Below are positions 55,132 through 64,000 of a stretch of DNA of 64,000 nt, piece after piece (within the stretch, counting starts at the first letter, position 1; each line of letters begins with the position of its first letter). The position numbers were made by a program, and so were the translations under genes. The notes below the pieces were generated by a model, which was not told the DNA's origin, searched no databases, and was given only the letters and a program-made list of their open reading frames with translations. The DNA is from Actinomyces radicidentis (GTDB lineage: Bacteria > Actinomycetota > Actinomycetes > Actinomycetales > Actinomycetaceae): NCBI RefSeq assembly GCF_001553565.1, contig NZ_CP014228.1:1426001-1490000 (forward strand), in the 5' to 3' direction.

Positions 55132-56487
55132 ATGGAACTCCCTGGATTCCCTGACCAGGCGAGAGCTGCAAAGGCGTCGTTCCTCGACCCCCGAGTGAAT
55201 TATCTGTCGCCTGGTACCTCGCTCGTGCTCCACGTCCTGCTGGTGATTGTCGTCGTCGGATTTCCGCTCGGCGGCCTTGTGTCCGACGGACATCTGACGC
55301 GAGCCGCCATCAGCAATACCGGAGGGGGGAGCGAGGGCACCCTGGCGACCCTCGCCCTCGGCATCGCCAGCCTCGTCGTCGCTCTCGTGGTTGTTGAGCC
55401 CAAGCAGTGGCGAACCCTTCTCGAGGAGCACGCCTCGCTGGCACAGGTCACTGCCGAGGAACGCCGTTCCAACGTCGTCTTCGGCGTTCTCACGGGCATG
55501 GGAATCGTCTCCGGGGCTCTCGCCGGAGTCGCCATCGTCGTCGCGGTGGGAACCCCCGAGATCGCGCCAATCGCGACCGCTGTGGTCTTGACCGTTGTGT
55601 GGGTCGTCATCGCCATATTGCCGGCTGTGACTCGGCAGTCTGGCGCGGGGTTGCTTGTCGAGTACGCGAACTCACTGCAGGGGCTCATCGCGGTTACTGA
55701 GATCTCTCTCGGGACGGCCGGCCAGCCTGGAGAGTGTCCGTGCGGGTGTGAAGGGTGCTGCTGCGGTCGGCGCAAGAGACGGACCACGTTCGTGGATCCG
55801 GCAGCTCCGTTGGAAGCGGCCGACGCGACGTCCGCTGTGGACAGAGCCGTTGCGAGGTGGACCACCTGGCCTGCTGCTGTGCTCGTTGTCCTGGCTGTGA
55901 TCGTTCTCGTGCTCGCACGTGGAGAAGGCCTGGCGATCGTCGCGGCTGTGCTCTGTTGTGCCATCGGCGTGTCCTTCGAGTTTCGTGCACGGCTATGCCT
56001 GGCGCGTCGTGCGGTCTTCGATGGGGTCACCTTCACCGTGATCGCTGTACTGCTCGGTCTGGGCAGTGGGATTGGCGCTGGTCTGGCAGCGGCTCCGGAG
56101 CCCGTGCGCGTCGTCATCGTCGGTGTCCTCGCTGCGGGTGCGAGCCTCGCCCTGTCGTTGGGGGCCGTGAGTTACTTCTGGCGCCACGGAGCCCTGGGGA
56201 CTCGTCACCTCCGTCGATTGGTCCTCAACGAGCTCCTCTGCAAGACAGCGGATGCTGCTCAGCGATTCCTCGACTTCGAGACTATGTTCGGAAGCACGAA
56301 CCGATCCGATTCCGCGATGCAGGATCAAGCAGACAACACGGCGGACGCGAACGTCGAACGCACCCTTCGTCAGTTGCATGCCGAGATTTGGGCCGAGCTC
56401 GACTCCGACTCGGCCCGTGAAGCCGCACGGACCGCGCTCGAGGCGGTGAATGAGGTCCGTCGGCGTCGATATTCTTCCTGCTGCTGA
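55132..56487 (+). CDS. Polytopic membrane protein with a cysteine cluster, function unknown
   Basis: A 451-residue protein I do not recognise. About four membrane helices (30-168) are followed by a cytoplasmic-looking loop with six cysteines (202, 204, 206, 209, 210, 211) and GRRKRR. About four more helices (240-350) and a charged helical C-terminal domain of 100 residues, ending SSCC, complete it. Base composition and codon use are visibly less GC-rich than most of the window. It lies between a dead phosphatase gene and purD with no partner. An alternative start is GTG 55117. Confidence 0.7.
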   Translation: MELPGFPDQARAAKASFLDPRVNYLSPGTSLVLHVLLVIVVVGFPLGGLVSDGHLTRAAISNTGGGSEGTLATLALGIASLVVALVVVEPKQWRTLLEEHASLAQVTAEERRSNVVFGVLTGMGIVSGALAGVAIVVAVGTPEIAPIATAVVLTVVWVVIAILPAVTRQSGAGLLVEYANSLQGLIAVTEISLGTAGQPGECPCGCEGCCCGRRKRRTTFVDPAAPLEAADATSAVDRAVARWTTWPAAVLVVLAVIVLVLARGEGLAIVAAVLCCAIGVSFEFRARLCLARRAVFDGVTFTVIAVLLGLGSGIGAGLAAAPEPVRVVIVGVLAAGASLALSLGAVSYFWRHGALGTRHLRRLVLNELLCKTADAAQRFLDFETMFGSTNRSDSAMQDQADNTADANVERTLRQLHAEIWAELDSDSAREAARTALEAVNEVRRRRYSSCC

Positions 56488-56636
56488 TGAGTCGGATTCT
56501 GAGTGGTCCCACTAGGAGGATGCTCCCCTCAAGCATCTTGTGAAGTGACGTCGTGCCCGTCCCCGTGCCGCGCGGGGCCGCGCACGCGGCCTGAGACCCC
56601 GGGCGCGCAGCGCGCCCGCCCCGCTACGCTGATCCC

Positions 56637-57890
56637 GTGAAGATCCTGCTTCTCGGGTCCGGCGCGCGCGAGCACGCCCTGGCCCGCGCCCTCGCCGCCG
56701 ATCCCACCACCACCGAGCTCGTCGTCGCCCCCGGCAACCCCGGCACCGCGACCATCGCCACCAACCTCAAGGCCGACGCCTCCGACCCCGCCGAGGTCCT
56801 CTCCCTCGCCACCGAGATGGAGGCCGACCTCGTCGTCGTCGGCCCCGAGGCGCCCCTCGTCGCCGGCGTCGCCGACTCCCTGCGCGACGCCGGGTTCCCC
56901 GTCTTCGGCCCCGGCGCCGAGGCCGCCCGCCTCGAGGGCTCCAAGGCCTTCGCCAAGGAGGTCATGGAGGCCGCCGGGGTCCCCACGGCCGCCGCCGCCG
57001 TCTGCGCCACCGAGGACGAGCTCGCCTCCGCCCTCGACCGCTTCGGCGCCCCCTACGTCGTCAAGGAGGACGGCCTGGCCGCCGGCAAGGGCGTCGTCGT
57101 CACCTCCGACCGCGACGCCGCCCTCGAGCACGGCCGCGCCTGCCTCGCCAAGGAGGGCGGCCGCGTCGTCATCGAGGACTTCCTCGACGGCCCCGAGGTC
57201 TCCCTCTTCTGCGTCTGCGACGGCGCCACCGTCCGCCCGCTCGCCCCCGCCCAGGACTTCAAGCGCCTCGGCGACGGCGACGCCGGCCCCAACACCGGCG
57301 GCATGGGCGCCTACACGCCGCTCACCTGGGCCCCCGACGGCCTCACCGAGGAGGTCGTCCGCGACGTCGCCCAGCCCGTCGTCGACGAGATGGCCCGCCG
57401 CGGTACTCCCTTCTCCGGCCTGCTCTACTGCGGCCTCGCGCTGACCAGCAAGGGCACCCGCGTCGTCGAGTTCAACGTCCGCTTCGGCGACCCCGAGACC
57501 CAGGCCGTCCTCGCACGCCTCACCTCCTCCCTGCCCGAGCTGCTGCTCGCTGCCGCCACCGGCCGCCTCGACGAGGTCCCCGCCCCCACCTGGGCGGACC
57601 AGGCCGCCGTCGACGTCGTCCTCGCCGCCCCCGGCTACCCGGGCACCGTCACCACCGGCGGCGTCATCACCGGAGTCGAGGAGGCCGAGCAGGTCGAGGG
57701 CGTCCACGTCCTCCACGCCGGCACCGGCCTCGACGACGACGGCAGGCTCATCGCCACCGGCGGCCGCGTCCTGTCCGTCGTCGCGCTCGGCGACTCCGTC
57801 CGGGCCGCGCGCGAGCGCGCCTACGAGGGCCTGTCCCGCATCCACCTCGAGGGCTCGCAGCACCGCACCGACATCGCGCTCGGCCGCTGA
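56637..57890 (+). CDS. purD: Phosphoribosylamine-glycine ligase
   Basis: A 417-residue ATP-grasp enzyme, step 2 of purine synthesis. The N-terminal [35 protein letters not shown] and [12 protein letters not shown] are typical. The C-terminal [13 protein letters not shown] holds the metal site. It starts at GTG 56637. A weak hairpin (57910-57948) follows before purC. Confidence 0.97.
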   Translation: MKILLLGSGAREHALARALAADPTTTELVVAPGNPGTATIATNLKADASDPAEVLSLATEMEADLVVVGPEAPLVAGVADSLRDAGFPVFGPGAEAARLEGSKAFAKEVMEAAGVPTAAAAVCATEDELASALDRFGAPYVVKEDGLAAGKGVVVTSDRDAALEHGRACLAKEGGRVVIEDFLDGPEVSLFCVCDGATVRPLAPAQDFKRLGDGDAGPNTGGMGAYTPLTWAPDGLTEEVVRDVAQPVVDEMARRGTPFSGLLYCGLALTSKGTRVVEFNVRFGDPETQAVLARLTSSLPELLLAAATGRLDEVPAPTWADQAAVDVVLAAPGYPGTVTTGGVITGVEEAEQVEGVHVLHAGTGLDDDGRLIATGGRVLSVVALGDSVRAARERAYEGLSRIHLEGSQHRTDIALGR

Positions 57891-58081
57891 GCCCGCAGCC
57901 CAGGCACCCACGAGGGCACGATCCCGTCGGTCGGGGCCGCGCCCTCGTCGCGTCACGGGGCCCGATCACGGCACCGGTCGGCGCTCCGGGCCCGGGTGCG
58001 CGAGTCCACGGGCGCCCGGGAGGGCGGACGCCGCCGTGGGAGCGGGCGATGCCTGTCACACACCGGTGGCAGGATGGGGCC

Positions 58082-59014
58082 ATGAGCCCCGCAGCGCCCG
58101 CCACCCCCTCGAAGCCCGTCATCCCCCCGGCCCCCGAGGTCCCGGGCTGGGAGCACGTCTCCTCCGGCAAGGTCCGCGACGTCTACCGGCCCGCCGCCGG
58201 CGGTGACTGGGACGGCAAGGACGTCCTCCTCGTCGTCGCCTCGGACCGCATCAGCGCCTACGACCACATCCTCTCGACCGAGATCCCGGACAAGGGCAAG
58301 GTCCTCACCGCCCTGTCCGCGTGGTGGTTCGCGCAGCTCGCCGACGTCGTCCCCAACCACCTCGTCTCCATGGACGTGCCCCAGCAGGTCGCCGGCCGCG
58401 CCATGATCTGCGAGCGCCTCGACATGTACCCCGTCGAGTGCGTCGCCCGCGGCTACCTCACCGGCTCCGGCCTGGTCGAGTACCGCGCCGGCGGGGAGGT
58501 CTGCGGCGTCGCCCTGCCCGGCGGCCTCACCGAGGCCTCCCGCCTTCCGCGCCCCGTCTTCACACCTGCCGCCAAGGCCGAGCTCGGCGACCACGACGAG
58601 AACGTGTCTCTCGACCGCGTCAAGGAGATGATCGGGGACCGCCCCGCCGCCGCTCTGCGCGAGCTCACCATCCGCCTCTACTCCCGCGCCGCGGAGATCG
58701 CGCGAGAGCGGGGCATCCTCCTCGCGGACACCAAGTTCGAGTTCGGCACCGACGCCTCCGGCCGCATCGTCCTCGGCGACGAGGTCCTCACCCCCGACTC
58801 CTCGCGCTTCTGGCCCGCCTCCGAGTGGGTCCCCGGCGAGGTCACCCCCTCCTTCGACAAGCAGTTCGTCCGCGACTGGCTCACCGAGGAGTCCGGCTGG
58901 GACCGCCACGGCGACGCCGAGCCCCCGGCCCTGCCCGCCGAGGTCGTCGAGCGCACCCGCGCCCGCTACCTCGAGGCCTACGAGCGCCTCACCGGCTCGC
59001 CCCTCGCGCTGTGA
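58082..59014 (+). CDS. purC: SAICAR synthetase
   Basis: A 310-residue phosphoribosylaminoimidazole-succinocarboxamide synthase, longer than the E. coli form as usual in actinobacteria. The marks are [33 protein letters not shown] and [13 protein letters not shown] 58082 is chosen; codons upstream in frame are not conserved. The stop overlaps the GTG of the next gene. Confidence 0.97.
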   Translation: MSPAAPATPSKPVIPPAPEVPGWEHVSSGKVRDVYRPAAGGDWDGKDVLLVVASDRISAYDHILSTEIPDKGKVLTALSAWWFAQLADVVPNHLVSMDVPQQVAGRAMICERLDMYPVECVARGYLTGSGLVEYRAGGEVCGVALPGGLTEASRLPRPVFTPAAKAELGDHDENVSLDRVKEMIGDRPAAALRELTIRLYSRAAEIARERGILLADTKFEFGTDASGRIVLGDEVLTPDSSRFWPASEWVPGEVTPSFDKQFVRDWLTEESGWDRHGDAEPPALPAEVVERTRARYLEAYERLTGSPLAL

Positions 59015-59673
59015 GCACCGCGGCGGGAGACGCCCCCGCGCCCCAGGGGTCCTCGACGACGCAGCGCCGCTTCACGCCCGGCCCCGGCCTCATCGTGGTC
59101 GGGGCGGGGGCCCTGCTCGTCATCGTGCTGGCGCTCGCGGCCGCCGTCACCGCCTCGCTCGGCGCCAAGGGCGCCTCCGCCGTCCTCGGCGGCATCGCCC
59201 TCGTCATCCTGGGTGCCGGGCTCATCGCCTGGCTCCGCGTCCCCGCACGCTCCCTCGTCGTCAACGCCCCGCGCCTGCGCCTCGAGCGCAACCGCGCCCG
59301 CGCCGCCCAGCGCCGTCGCGCCGAGCAGGCCGCCGCCGACGGCGCCGCAGGAGCCGCCGCGGACGGGCGCGGCCGCGGCGCCCGCCGTGCTGCAGCCCGC
59401 CCCGGCACCGACCTCGCGCGCCCCGTCCTCGGCACCGACCTCAGCCTCCCGCCCTCGGGCGGCCGGCGGGAGCTCACCACCCGTGACGTCGTCACGGGTC
59501 CCGTCTCGACGCTCCTCGCCTCCACCCGCCTCGGCGTCGCCGCCGACGAGCGCCTCGCCGGAACGAGCGCGGGGGAGGGGATCATGCGCGTCCTCCAGCT
59601 CCTCGGCGGCTGCGTCGGCTTCGTCCTCGTCGCCCTCGGCCTCGCCAGCGTCCTCGGGCAGGTGATCCGGTGA
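59011..59673 (+). CDS. Membrane protein of unknown function in the purine block
   Basis: A 220-residue protein with two N-terminal membrane helices (about 24-46 and 52-70), an Arg/Ala-rich cytoplasmic middle (about 80-130), and one C-terminal helix (about 195-217). No domain is recognised. It begins at GTG 59011 overlapping purC, and its stop overlaps the next gene by 4 bases, so it is translationally coupled to both. Confidence 0.78.
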   Translation: MSTAAGDAPAPQGSSTTQRRFTPGPGLIVVGAGALLVIVLALAAAVTASLGAKGASAVLGGIALVILGAGLIAWLRVPARSLVVNAPRLRLERNRARAAQRRRAEQAAADGAAGAAADGRGRGARRAAARPGTDLARPVLGTDLSLPPSGGRRELTTRDVVTGPVSTLLASTRLGVAADERLAGTSAGEGIMRVLQLLGGCVGFVLVALGLASVLGQVIR

Positions 59674-60383
59674 CGCCGCCGATCGGCCGACAGAGCCGCC
59701 CCTCCCAGGATCACGAGCCCGTCGACTGGGGCACGAGCGCGCCCCGCCCGCGCCCGGGCGCCGCCCGCACGGCGGGCGCCTCCGGCCCGACGGACCCCGA
59801 CGTCGACTGGGGCGTCGGCCGCGAGGCCCCCGAGCCCGCGCCCACCCCGGGCCAGCGCGCCCGCACACCCTGGCCCGCCGCGGTCCGCCGTCGGCGCCTC
59901 ACCGGCGTCCTCTACGCGCTCCTCGGCCTCGTGCTGGCCACCTGGTCCGCCATGAACCTCGCGACCGCGGCCGACGCAGGCCACCCCTGGGTCCCGCCGT
60001 GGCTCGTCGTCGTCCTCGGCGGCGCCGGGCTCGTCTCGGCCGCCGGCTACCTCGCCTGGGCCGGAGGCACTCCCGTCGCTCGGGAGGACGAGCGCTGGAC
60101 CCCGCGTGAGGTCGACGAGCTCGCCGGCCTCACCGAGTCGCGCAGCGGCGTCGACGGCGTGCCCGGGCCCGTTCACGTCATGGGAACCTCGACCCTCGAC
60201 ACCTCCCGCCAGGCCCCCGCCGGCGTCGCCGGCGCCGTCGGCGGCTTCATGCTCGCCGGCGCGGTGGTCTGCGCCGTCGTCGCCCTCGTCCTCGGCCCCG
60301 CCTGGCTGCTCGGCACCGCGGCCCTCGCCGTCGGCGGGACCATCGCCATCCGCCTCGCGGGGGACTGGCTCGGGCACGTCTGA
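59670..60383 (+). CDS. Membrane protein of unknown function in the purine block
   Basis: A 237-residue protein with a Pro/Gly/Asp-rich first 70 residues containing two copies of a VDWG motif (18-21 and 46-49). Membrane helices follow at about 79-98, 110-130 and 190-232. No domain is recognised. GTG 59670 overlaps the preceding membrane-protein gene. A strong hairpin after it separates it from purS. Confidence 0.78.
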   Translation: MTPPIGRQSRPSQDHEPVDWGTSAPRPRPGAARTAGASGPTDPDVDWGVGREAPEPAPTPGQRARTPWPAAVRRRRLTGVLYALLGLVLATWSAMNLATAADAGHPWVPPWLVVVLGGAGLVSAAGYLAWAGGTPVAREDERWTPREVDELAGLTESRSGVDGVPGPVHVMGTSTLDTSRQAPAGVAGAVGGFMLAGAVVCAVVALVLGPAWLLGTAALAVGGTIAIRLAGDWLGHV

Positions 60384-60390
60384 GCCGGCC

Positions 60391-60432
60391 GGGGCGGCCC
60401 CGCGGGCGCGGCGCACCCGCGGGGCCCGCCCC
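60391..60432 (+). terminator. Hairpin terminator before purS
   Basis: An 11-bp perfect stem (60396-60406 with 60416-60426), extended outward by GGGGC (60391-60395) and GCCCC after a one-base bulge. Confidence 0.7.
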
Positions 60433-60583
60433 CCGGAGCGCCGCAGTGCTGAGCCCCGCCCGCTCCGCAGACGGCCTCCCGGACGCGGGCGCGCTCCGGT
60501 GCTGAGACCGGGCGTCCGGGCCCGAGACGAGCGGGGTACCCTGAGCGAGGACCTTCCTCTCCCCAGACAACCCAGGAGGACCG

Positions 60584-60844
60584 ATGGGACGCATCGTCGT
60601 CGAGGTCATGCCCAAGCCGGAGATCCTTGACCCGCAGGGCAAGGCGGTCGTGGGAAGCCTCCCGCGACTCGGATTCGACCAGTTCACCTCCGTGCGCCAG
60701 GGGCGCCGCTTCGAGCTGACGGTGGACGGGGAGGTCACCCAGGAGGACCTCGACGCCGCCGCCAAGGCCGCCGAGACGCTCCTGTCGAACCCCATCATCG
60801 AGGACGTCATCTCCGTGCGGGCGGACGAGGGAGCCCAGGCGTGA
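60584..60844 (+). CDS. purS: Phosphoribosylformylglycinamidine synthase subunit PurS
   Basis: An 86-residue PurS that bridges PurQ and PurL in the FGAM synthase complex. It begins [20 protein letters not shown], with [10 protein letters not shown] in the middle. AGGAGG upstream supports ATG 60584. It overlaps purQ by 4 bases (GTGA). Confidence 0.96.
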   Translation: MGRIVVEVMPKPEILDPQGKAVVGSLPRLGFDQFTSVRQGRRFELTVDGEVTQEDLDAAAKAAETLLSNPIIEDVISVRADEGAQA

Positions 60845-61536
60845 CCCGCATCGGCGTCATCACCTTCCCCGGAACCCTCGACGACGTCGACGCCCTGCGC
60901 GCCGTCCGCCTCGCCGGCGCCGAGCCCGTCTCCCTGTGGCACAAGGACGCCGACCTCCACGGCGTCGACGCCGTCGTCGTCCCCGGTGGCTTCTCCTACG
61001 GCGACTACCTGCGCTGCGGCGCCATCGCCCGCTTCGCCCCCGTCATGACCGAGGTCGTCGAGGCCGCCGGCAAGGGCATGCCCGTCCTGGGCATCTGCAA
61101 CGGCTTCCAGATCCTCGCCGAGGCCCACCTCCTGCCCGGCGCCCTCATCCGCAACGAGCAGCAGAAGTTCATCTGCCGCGAGCAGCGCCTGCGCGTCGAG
61201 TCCACGACCACCGCCTGGACCAACCTCTTCGAGGACGGTGCGGAGATCACCGTCCCGCTCAAGAACGGCGAGGGCAACTTCATCGCCTCCCCGGCCGAGC
61301 TCGAGCGCCTCGAGGGCGAGGGCCGCGTCGTCTTCCGCTACCTCGACAACCCGAACGGCTCCGCCAACGACATCGCGGGCGTCCGCAACGAGCGCGGCAA
61401 CGTCGTCGGCCTCATGCCGCACCCGGAGCACGCCGTCGAGCCCGGTTTCGGTCCCGACTCCGCCACCGGCCCCCGCACCGGCACTGACGGCCTGCGCCTC
61501 TTCCAGTCCGCGATCAGCTCCCTCGTCAGCGCCTGA
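60841..61536 (+). CDS. purQ: Phosphoribosylformylglycinamidine synthase glutaminase subunit PurQ
   Basis: A 231-residue class I glutamine amidotransferase supplying ammonia to PurL. The nucleophile Cys is in [11 protein letters not shown], the oxyanion region is [12 protein letters not shown], and the His/Glu pair is in [10 protein letters not shown]. It starts at GTG 60841 overlapping purS. A strong terminator follows, so purL is transcribed separately. Confidence 0.97.
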   Translation: MTRIGVITFPGTLDDVDALRAVRLAGAEPVSLWHKDADLHGVDAVVVPGGFSYGDYLRCGAIARFAPVMTEVVEAAGKGMPVLGICNGFQILAEAHLLPGALIRNEQQKFICREQRLRVESTTTAWTNLFEDGAEITVPLKNGEGNFIASPAELERLEGEGRVVFRYLDNPNGSANDIAGVRNERGNVVGLMPHPEHAVEPGFGPDSATGPRTGTDGLRLFQSAISSLVSA

Positions 61537-61565
61537 GGCCGGCAGCAACCTCGCGTCCGACGCAC

Positions 61566-61603
61566 CGACGGCGCCGCTCCCCACCCGGGGAGCGGCGCCG
61601 TCG
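61566..61603 (+). terminator. Hairpin terminator of purQ
   Basis: A perfect 17-bp stem (61566-61582 with 61587-61603) around ACCC, 29 bases after the purQ stop. Confidence 0.87.
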
Positions 61604-61977
61604 TCGTATCCACAGATGCGAGGGCTGTGCTTGTGGATAACCCGATGCGGATCAGGTCACGAAAGGGTGAATTCCGGTCCGTCGGACGCCTGGCGTGGAC
61701 AGGTGCGGCTCGGGCTGCGTCGGACAGGAAACGGCACCGTCGCGCGGATCCTGCGGGTGGAGCCTCGCGCCGCCACCCGCAAGAACCGCGAGATCTCAAT
61801 GATTTGACGCCGTCGAGGGATCTGGGTTAGGCGCCCTTTGCGGTGGCCCGACCGATACGACCGTGCGCGCATCCGTGTGGCACGCGAGGCCGTGTGGGCA
61901 GTGACCACAGGGCGAACCGCGCCATCACGCGATTCCCCACCTCTGTGCACAAGGCTGTGGACCGAGTCTGTGGAAAA
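61604..61977. other. Gene-free stretch with DnaA-box-like words
   Basis: About 370 bp, AT-richer than its surroundings. TGTGGATAA at 61632-61640 is an exact DnaA-box complement. One-mismatch versions are GTATCCACA (61606-61614) and TGTGGAAAA (61969-61977). TGTGCACAA and TGTGGACCG occur near 61944 and 61956. No convincing gene is present on either strand. Confidence 0.5.
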
Positions 61978-62002
61978 CCCCTCGGCGTGTCACGCTGAGG
62001 GG
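61978..62002 (-). terminator. Rho-independent terminator of the glycosyltransferase gene
   Basis: A 10-bp stem with one wobble (61978-61987 with 61993-62002) followed on the minus strand by TTTT. It lies 18 bases past the stop. Confidence 0.75.
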
Positions 62003-62020
62003 CTCGTCCGGGGGAGGGGG

Positions 62021-63445
62021 TCAGGCCTCGACGGCACGCCCGATGACGTCGACGACTTCGATGAGGTGACGGTCCGGGAGGAACCCGCGGCGCACCGACT
62101 CGTGCGCTGCCGCACCCATCTCCGCGGCCCGCTCCGAGAGAAGGAGGAGGTCGCGGACCGCCTCCGCCCACGCCGCGGCGTCGTCCGGAGCGACGAGGAC
62201 GCCGTCGACGCCGTCCTCCACCTGGTCGACGATCCCGCCGACCGCGCTCGCCACGACGGGCGCCTTCTTCCACATCGCCTCGGCGACCGTGAGCCCGAAG
62301 GCCTCGACCTGCGAGCGCTGCGTGACGACGCCGCTCACGCGCTGCAGCGCGTTGACGATCGTCGCGTTGACCTCGCGGTCCGCCGTCGGGATGCCGAGGA
62401 CGTGGACGCGCGACGCCACCGAGGGTGGCAGCGTCTCGACGCGCTCGAGGATCCCGCGCAGCACCGCGCTCGGCCCAGCCTCGCGCTCGGGGTCCACCGC
62501 CGGCCCCGCCAGGACGAGGTGCAGGTCCTCCGGGAGCGTCCCGGTCTGCGAGGCGAAGGCCTCGATGAGCTCGAGCCCGCCCTTGAGGCGGTCCCAGCGC
62601 TGCACCTGCGTCACGAGGCGCGCGCCCACCGGCACCGGTCCGCCCGCGAGTACCGCCTCGTCCTCCAAGCCTCGGAAGGCGTCGGGGCGACCGTCCTCGC
62701 GCAGCAGCGGCACGGCGTCGAAGGGGGACTCGCCCTCGGCGATCCCGGCCAGTCGCACGACGGCCCACGCCTCGTCCCGGTCGAGCGGCCGGTTCTTGGG
62801 GGAGTCCGGGTTGATGGAGGGCCGCACGACGGCGCAGCGCTCCTCCTCGATGTAGGGCGGCCGGTACTCGGGCCGCGAGACGACGACGAGGTCGACGTCC
62901 TCGAGGTAGCGGTCCAGGAAGGCCCAGGCGCGCTGCCCTGCCTCGCCGGCCTCCGCGACGCCGGCGTGGCAGCGCCACACCACCGTCGCGCCCGCCGCGC
63001 GGAAGGCCTTCGCCAGCCCCGCCGTCGAGGGGTCGTGGAGGACGACGACGTCGCCCTCGCGGACCTCGTCCACGACGTTCTCCGCGTTCGAGGCGAGGAC
63101 GTGCTCGTACAGGTCGCGCTGCTTGTCGCCCAGGCGGCCGCCGTCGCCGTCGGAGCCGTGGATGCCGGCGTGCAGGCGGGCTGCGAGGGTGACGAAGTCG
63201 GCCGGGGCGTCGAGCGCGAGCCAGCGCGCGTCGACGTCGAGCCCCCGGGCGTAGCCGACGAGCGGGGCGACGGTCTCGGCCGGGCCCGCCCCGGGCGCCG
63301 CCGGCGGCGTCACGGTCCACACGGTCCTTCCTTCCAGCAGGCCGTGGGCGGCCTCCACGCCGTCGTGGAGGCGGTGCACGGCGAGCTCGTCGAGGTGGCC
63401 CTCGAGATCCGACAGGGGCAGCGGTGCGACGTCGATGGTTCTCAT
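62021..63445 (-). CDS. GT4-family glycosyltransferase, trehalose synthase (TreT)-like
   Basis: A 474-residue GT-B glycosyltransferase. The N-terminal half has a [16 protein letters not shown] block and [16 protein letters not shown], with [13 protein letters not shown], as in TreT (trehalose glycosyltransferring synthase). The C-terminal half has [37 protein letters not shown] with the EX7E motif, and [15 protein letters not shown]. TreT makes trehalose from NDP-glucose and glucose. The start is ATG 63445. It is divergent from purL and splits purSQ from it. Confidence 0.88.
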   Translation of the reverse strand: MRTIDVAPLPLSDLEGHLDELAVHRLHDGVEAAHGLLEGRTVWTVTPPAAPGAGPAETVAPLVGYARGLDVDARWLALDAPADFVTLAARLHAGIHGSDGDGGRLGDKQRDLYEHVLASNAENVVDEVREGDVVVLHDPSTAGLAKAFRAAGATVVWRCHAGVAEAGEAGQRAWAFLDRYLEDVDLVVVSRPEYRPPYIEEERCAVVRPSINPDSPKNRPLDRDEAWAVVRLAGIAEGESPFDAVPLLREDGRPDAFRGLEDEAVLAGGPVPVGARLVTQVQRWDRLKGGLELIEAFASQTGTLPEDLHLVLAGPAVDPEREAGPSAVLRGILERVETLPPSVASRVHVLGIPTADREVNATIVNALQRVSGVVTQRSQVEAFGLTVAEAMWKKAPVVASAVGGIVDQVEDGVDGVLVAPDDAAAWAEAVRDLLLLSERAAEMGAAAHESVRRGFLPDRHLIEVVDVIGRAVEA

Positions 63446-63610
63446 GACCCGATCCTGCCCCCTTTTCGTGTGAGGTGCGGCACTTCGGAGGGTGCGTCGT
63501 CGAGCCGTGGCCACCACCGGCTCCGACCGGCGGACGCCCGGGTCGCGCGCCGCGCCGCGCGGGTATCCTTCAAGACGGTCACGTCCCTCCTCGAACCCAG
63601 GAGCAGCCGC

Positions 63611-64000
63611 ATGGCACCTGCGTCCACCCGTCCCGCCGACGTCAACCAGCCCCGTCCCGTCGAGCACCCCGACACCGTCCAGGACGCCGCGTCGACGCCC
63701 GACCAGGAGATGCCCTACAAGGAGCTCGGCCTCAAGGACGACGAGTACGCCTCCATCAAGGAGCTCCTGGGCCGCCGCCCCACCAACGCCGAGCTCGCCA
63801 TGTACTCGGTCATGTGGTCGGAGCACTGCTCCTACAAGTCCTCCAAGATCCACCTGGGGCAGTTCGGCCAGAAGGTCACGCCCCAGATGAAGGAGCACCT
63901 CCTCGTCGGCATGGGCGAGAACGCCGGCGTCGTCGACATCGGCGACGGCTGGGCCGTCACCTACAAGGTCGAGTCCCACAACCACCCGAGCTTCGTCGAG
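63611..64000 (+). CDS. purL: Phosphoribosylformylglycinamidine synthase subunit PurL (partial, 5' end)
   Basis: The first 130 codons of the large FGAM synthase subunit, cut by the window edge. [15 protein letters not shown] and [14 protein letters not shown] are family hallmarks. The Pro-rich N-terminus of about 35 residues precedes the conserved [14 protein letters not shown]. It starts at ATG 63611. It has its own promoter region shared with the divergent glycosyltransferase gene. Confidence 0.96.
   Translation, partial: MAPASTRPADVNQPRPVEHPDTVQDAASTPDQEMPYKELGLKDDEYASIKELLGRRPTNAELAMYSVMWSEHCSYKSSKIHLGQFGQKVTPQMKEHLLVGMGENAGVVDIGDGWAVTYKVESHNHPSFVE

Noticed and set aside
61606-61977. Chromosomal replication origin
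   Set aside because: DnaA-box-like words are present, but none of the usual neighbours (dnaA, dnaN, parAB, rpmH) and no AT-rich unwinding tract. Kept only as a finding.

Overview
The window is 64 kb of very GC-rich, gene-dense DNA. Third codon positions are almost all G or C, GTG starts are frequent, and neighbouring genes often overlap at the start and stop (ATGA or GTGA). The gene set points to an actinobacterium: cytochrome c nitrite reductase NrfHA with a ResB/CcsA maturation system, a GTP-type PEP carboxykinase, a class II aldolase, EfeUOB iron uptake with a DtxR-like operator, purS/purQ/purL, and Tat or lipobox-bearing lipoproteins. I infer the Actinomyces group (Actinomycetaceae). No rRNA, integrase, transposase, CRISPR array or prophage is visible, so this looks like chromosome with small accessory patches.

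Layout: 1-2.7 kb is the end of a gene of unknown identity plus a type I restriction-modification pair (hsdM, hsdS), convergent with radC. 3.6-9.7 kb is a MoxR/DUF58/VWA/VWA/TPR operon. 9.8-13.6 kb holds a TetR regulator, a Nudix hydrolase, an M50-like membrane protein, an ArsB/SLC13-like transporter and a DoxX protein. 13.8-16.2 kb is a secreted beta-propeller/phytase-like gene broken by three frameshifts. tRNA-Gly(CCC) follows, then two membrane proteins with Tyr/Gly/Gln-rich tails (TM2 and DUF805), dcd, an unrecognised gene, a DEDDh exonuclease, a nitroreductase, a class C beta-lactamase-like hydrolase, exonuclease III, an orphan sugar-binding lipoprotein, a short-chain dehydrogenase and tpx.

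27.1-34.2 kb is the respiratory ammonification cluster. NrfH and NrfA are followed by two small accessory proteins, CcdA, ResB, CcsA and a membrane-anchored thioredoxin. All NrfA hemes are on CXXCH motifs, so the general System II maturation genes encoded here should be enough. 34.4-37.5 kb has pyrE, a LemA-like protein, a SpoU-type methyltransferase and fba. 37.8-41.8 kb is a complete carbohydrate ABC importer operon lacking its ATPase, with a DUF624 protein. 42-44.8 kb has an AztD-like zinc chaperone under a Zur-like site, and purA. 45.3-49.1 kb is efeUOB. Then come two tandem LppM-like lipoproteins, pckG, a dead acid phosphatase and an atypical membrane protein. 56.6-64 kb is a purine block (purD, purC, two membrane proteins, purS, purQ, and the start of purL) interrupted by a divergent trehalose synthase-like glycosyltransferase.

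Unusual structure includes two related nested palindromes bracketing efeUOB, identical hairpins bracketing the ABC operon, a 34-bp tandem repeat behind purA, an intergenic cluster of DnaA-box-like words, and two decayed secreted-hydrolase genes. I did not find a convincing wholly new multi-gene system. The best candidates for undescribed biology are the two unassigned genes in the nrf cluster, the Cys-cluster membrane protein at 55.1-56.5 kb, and the palindrome family.
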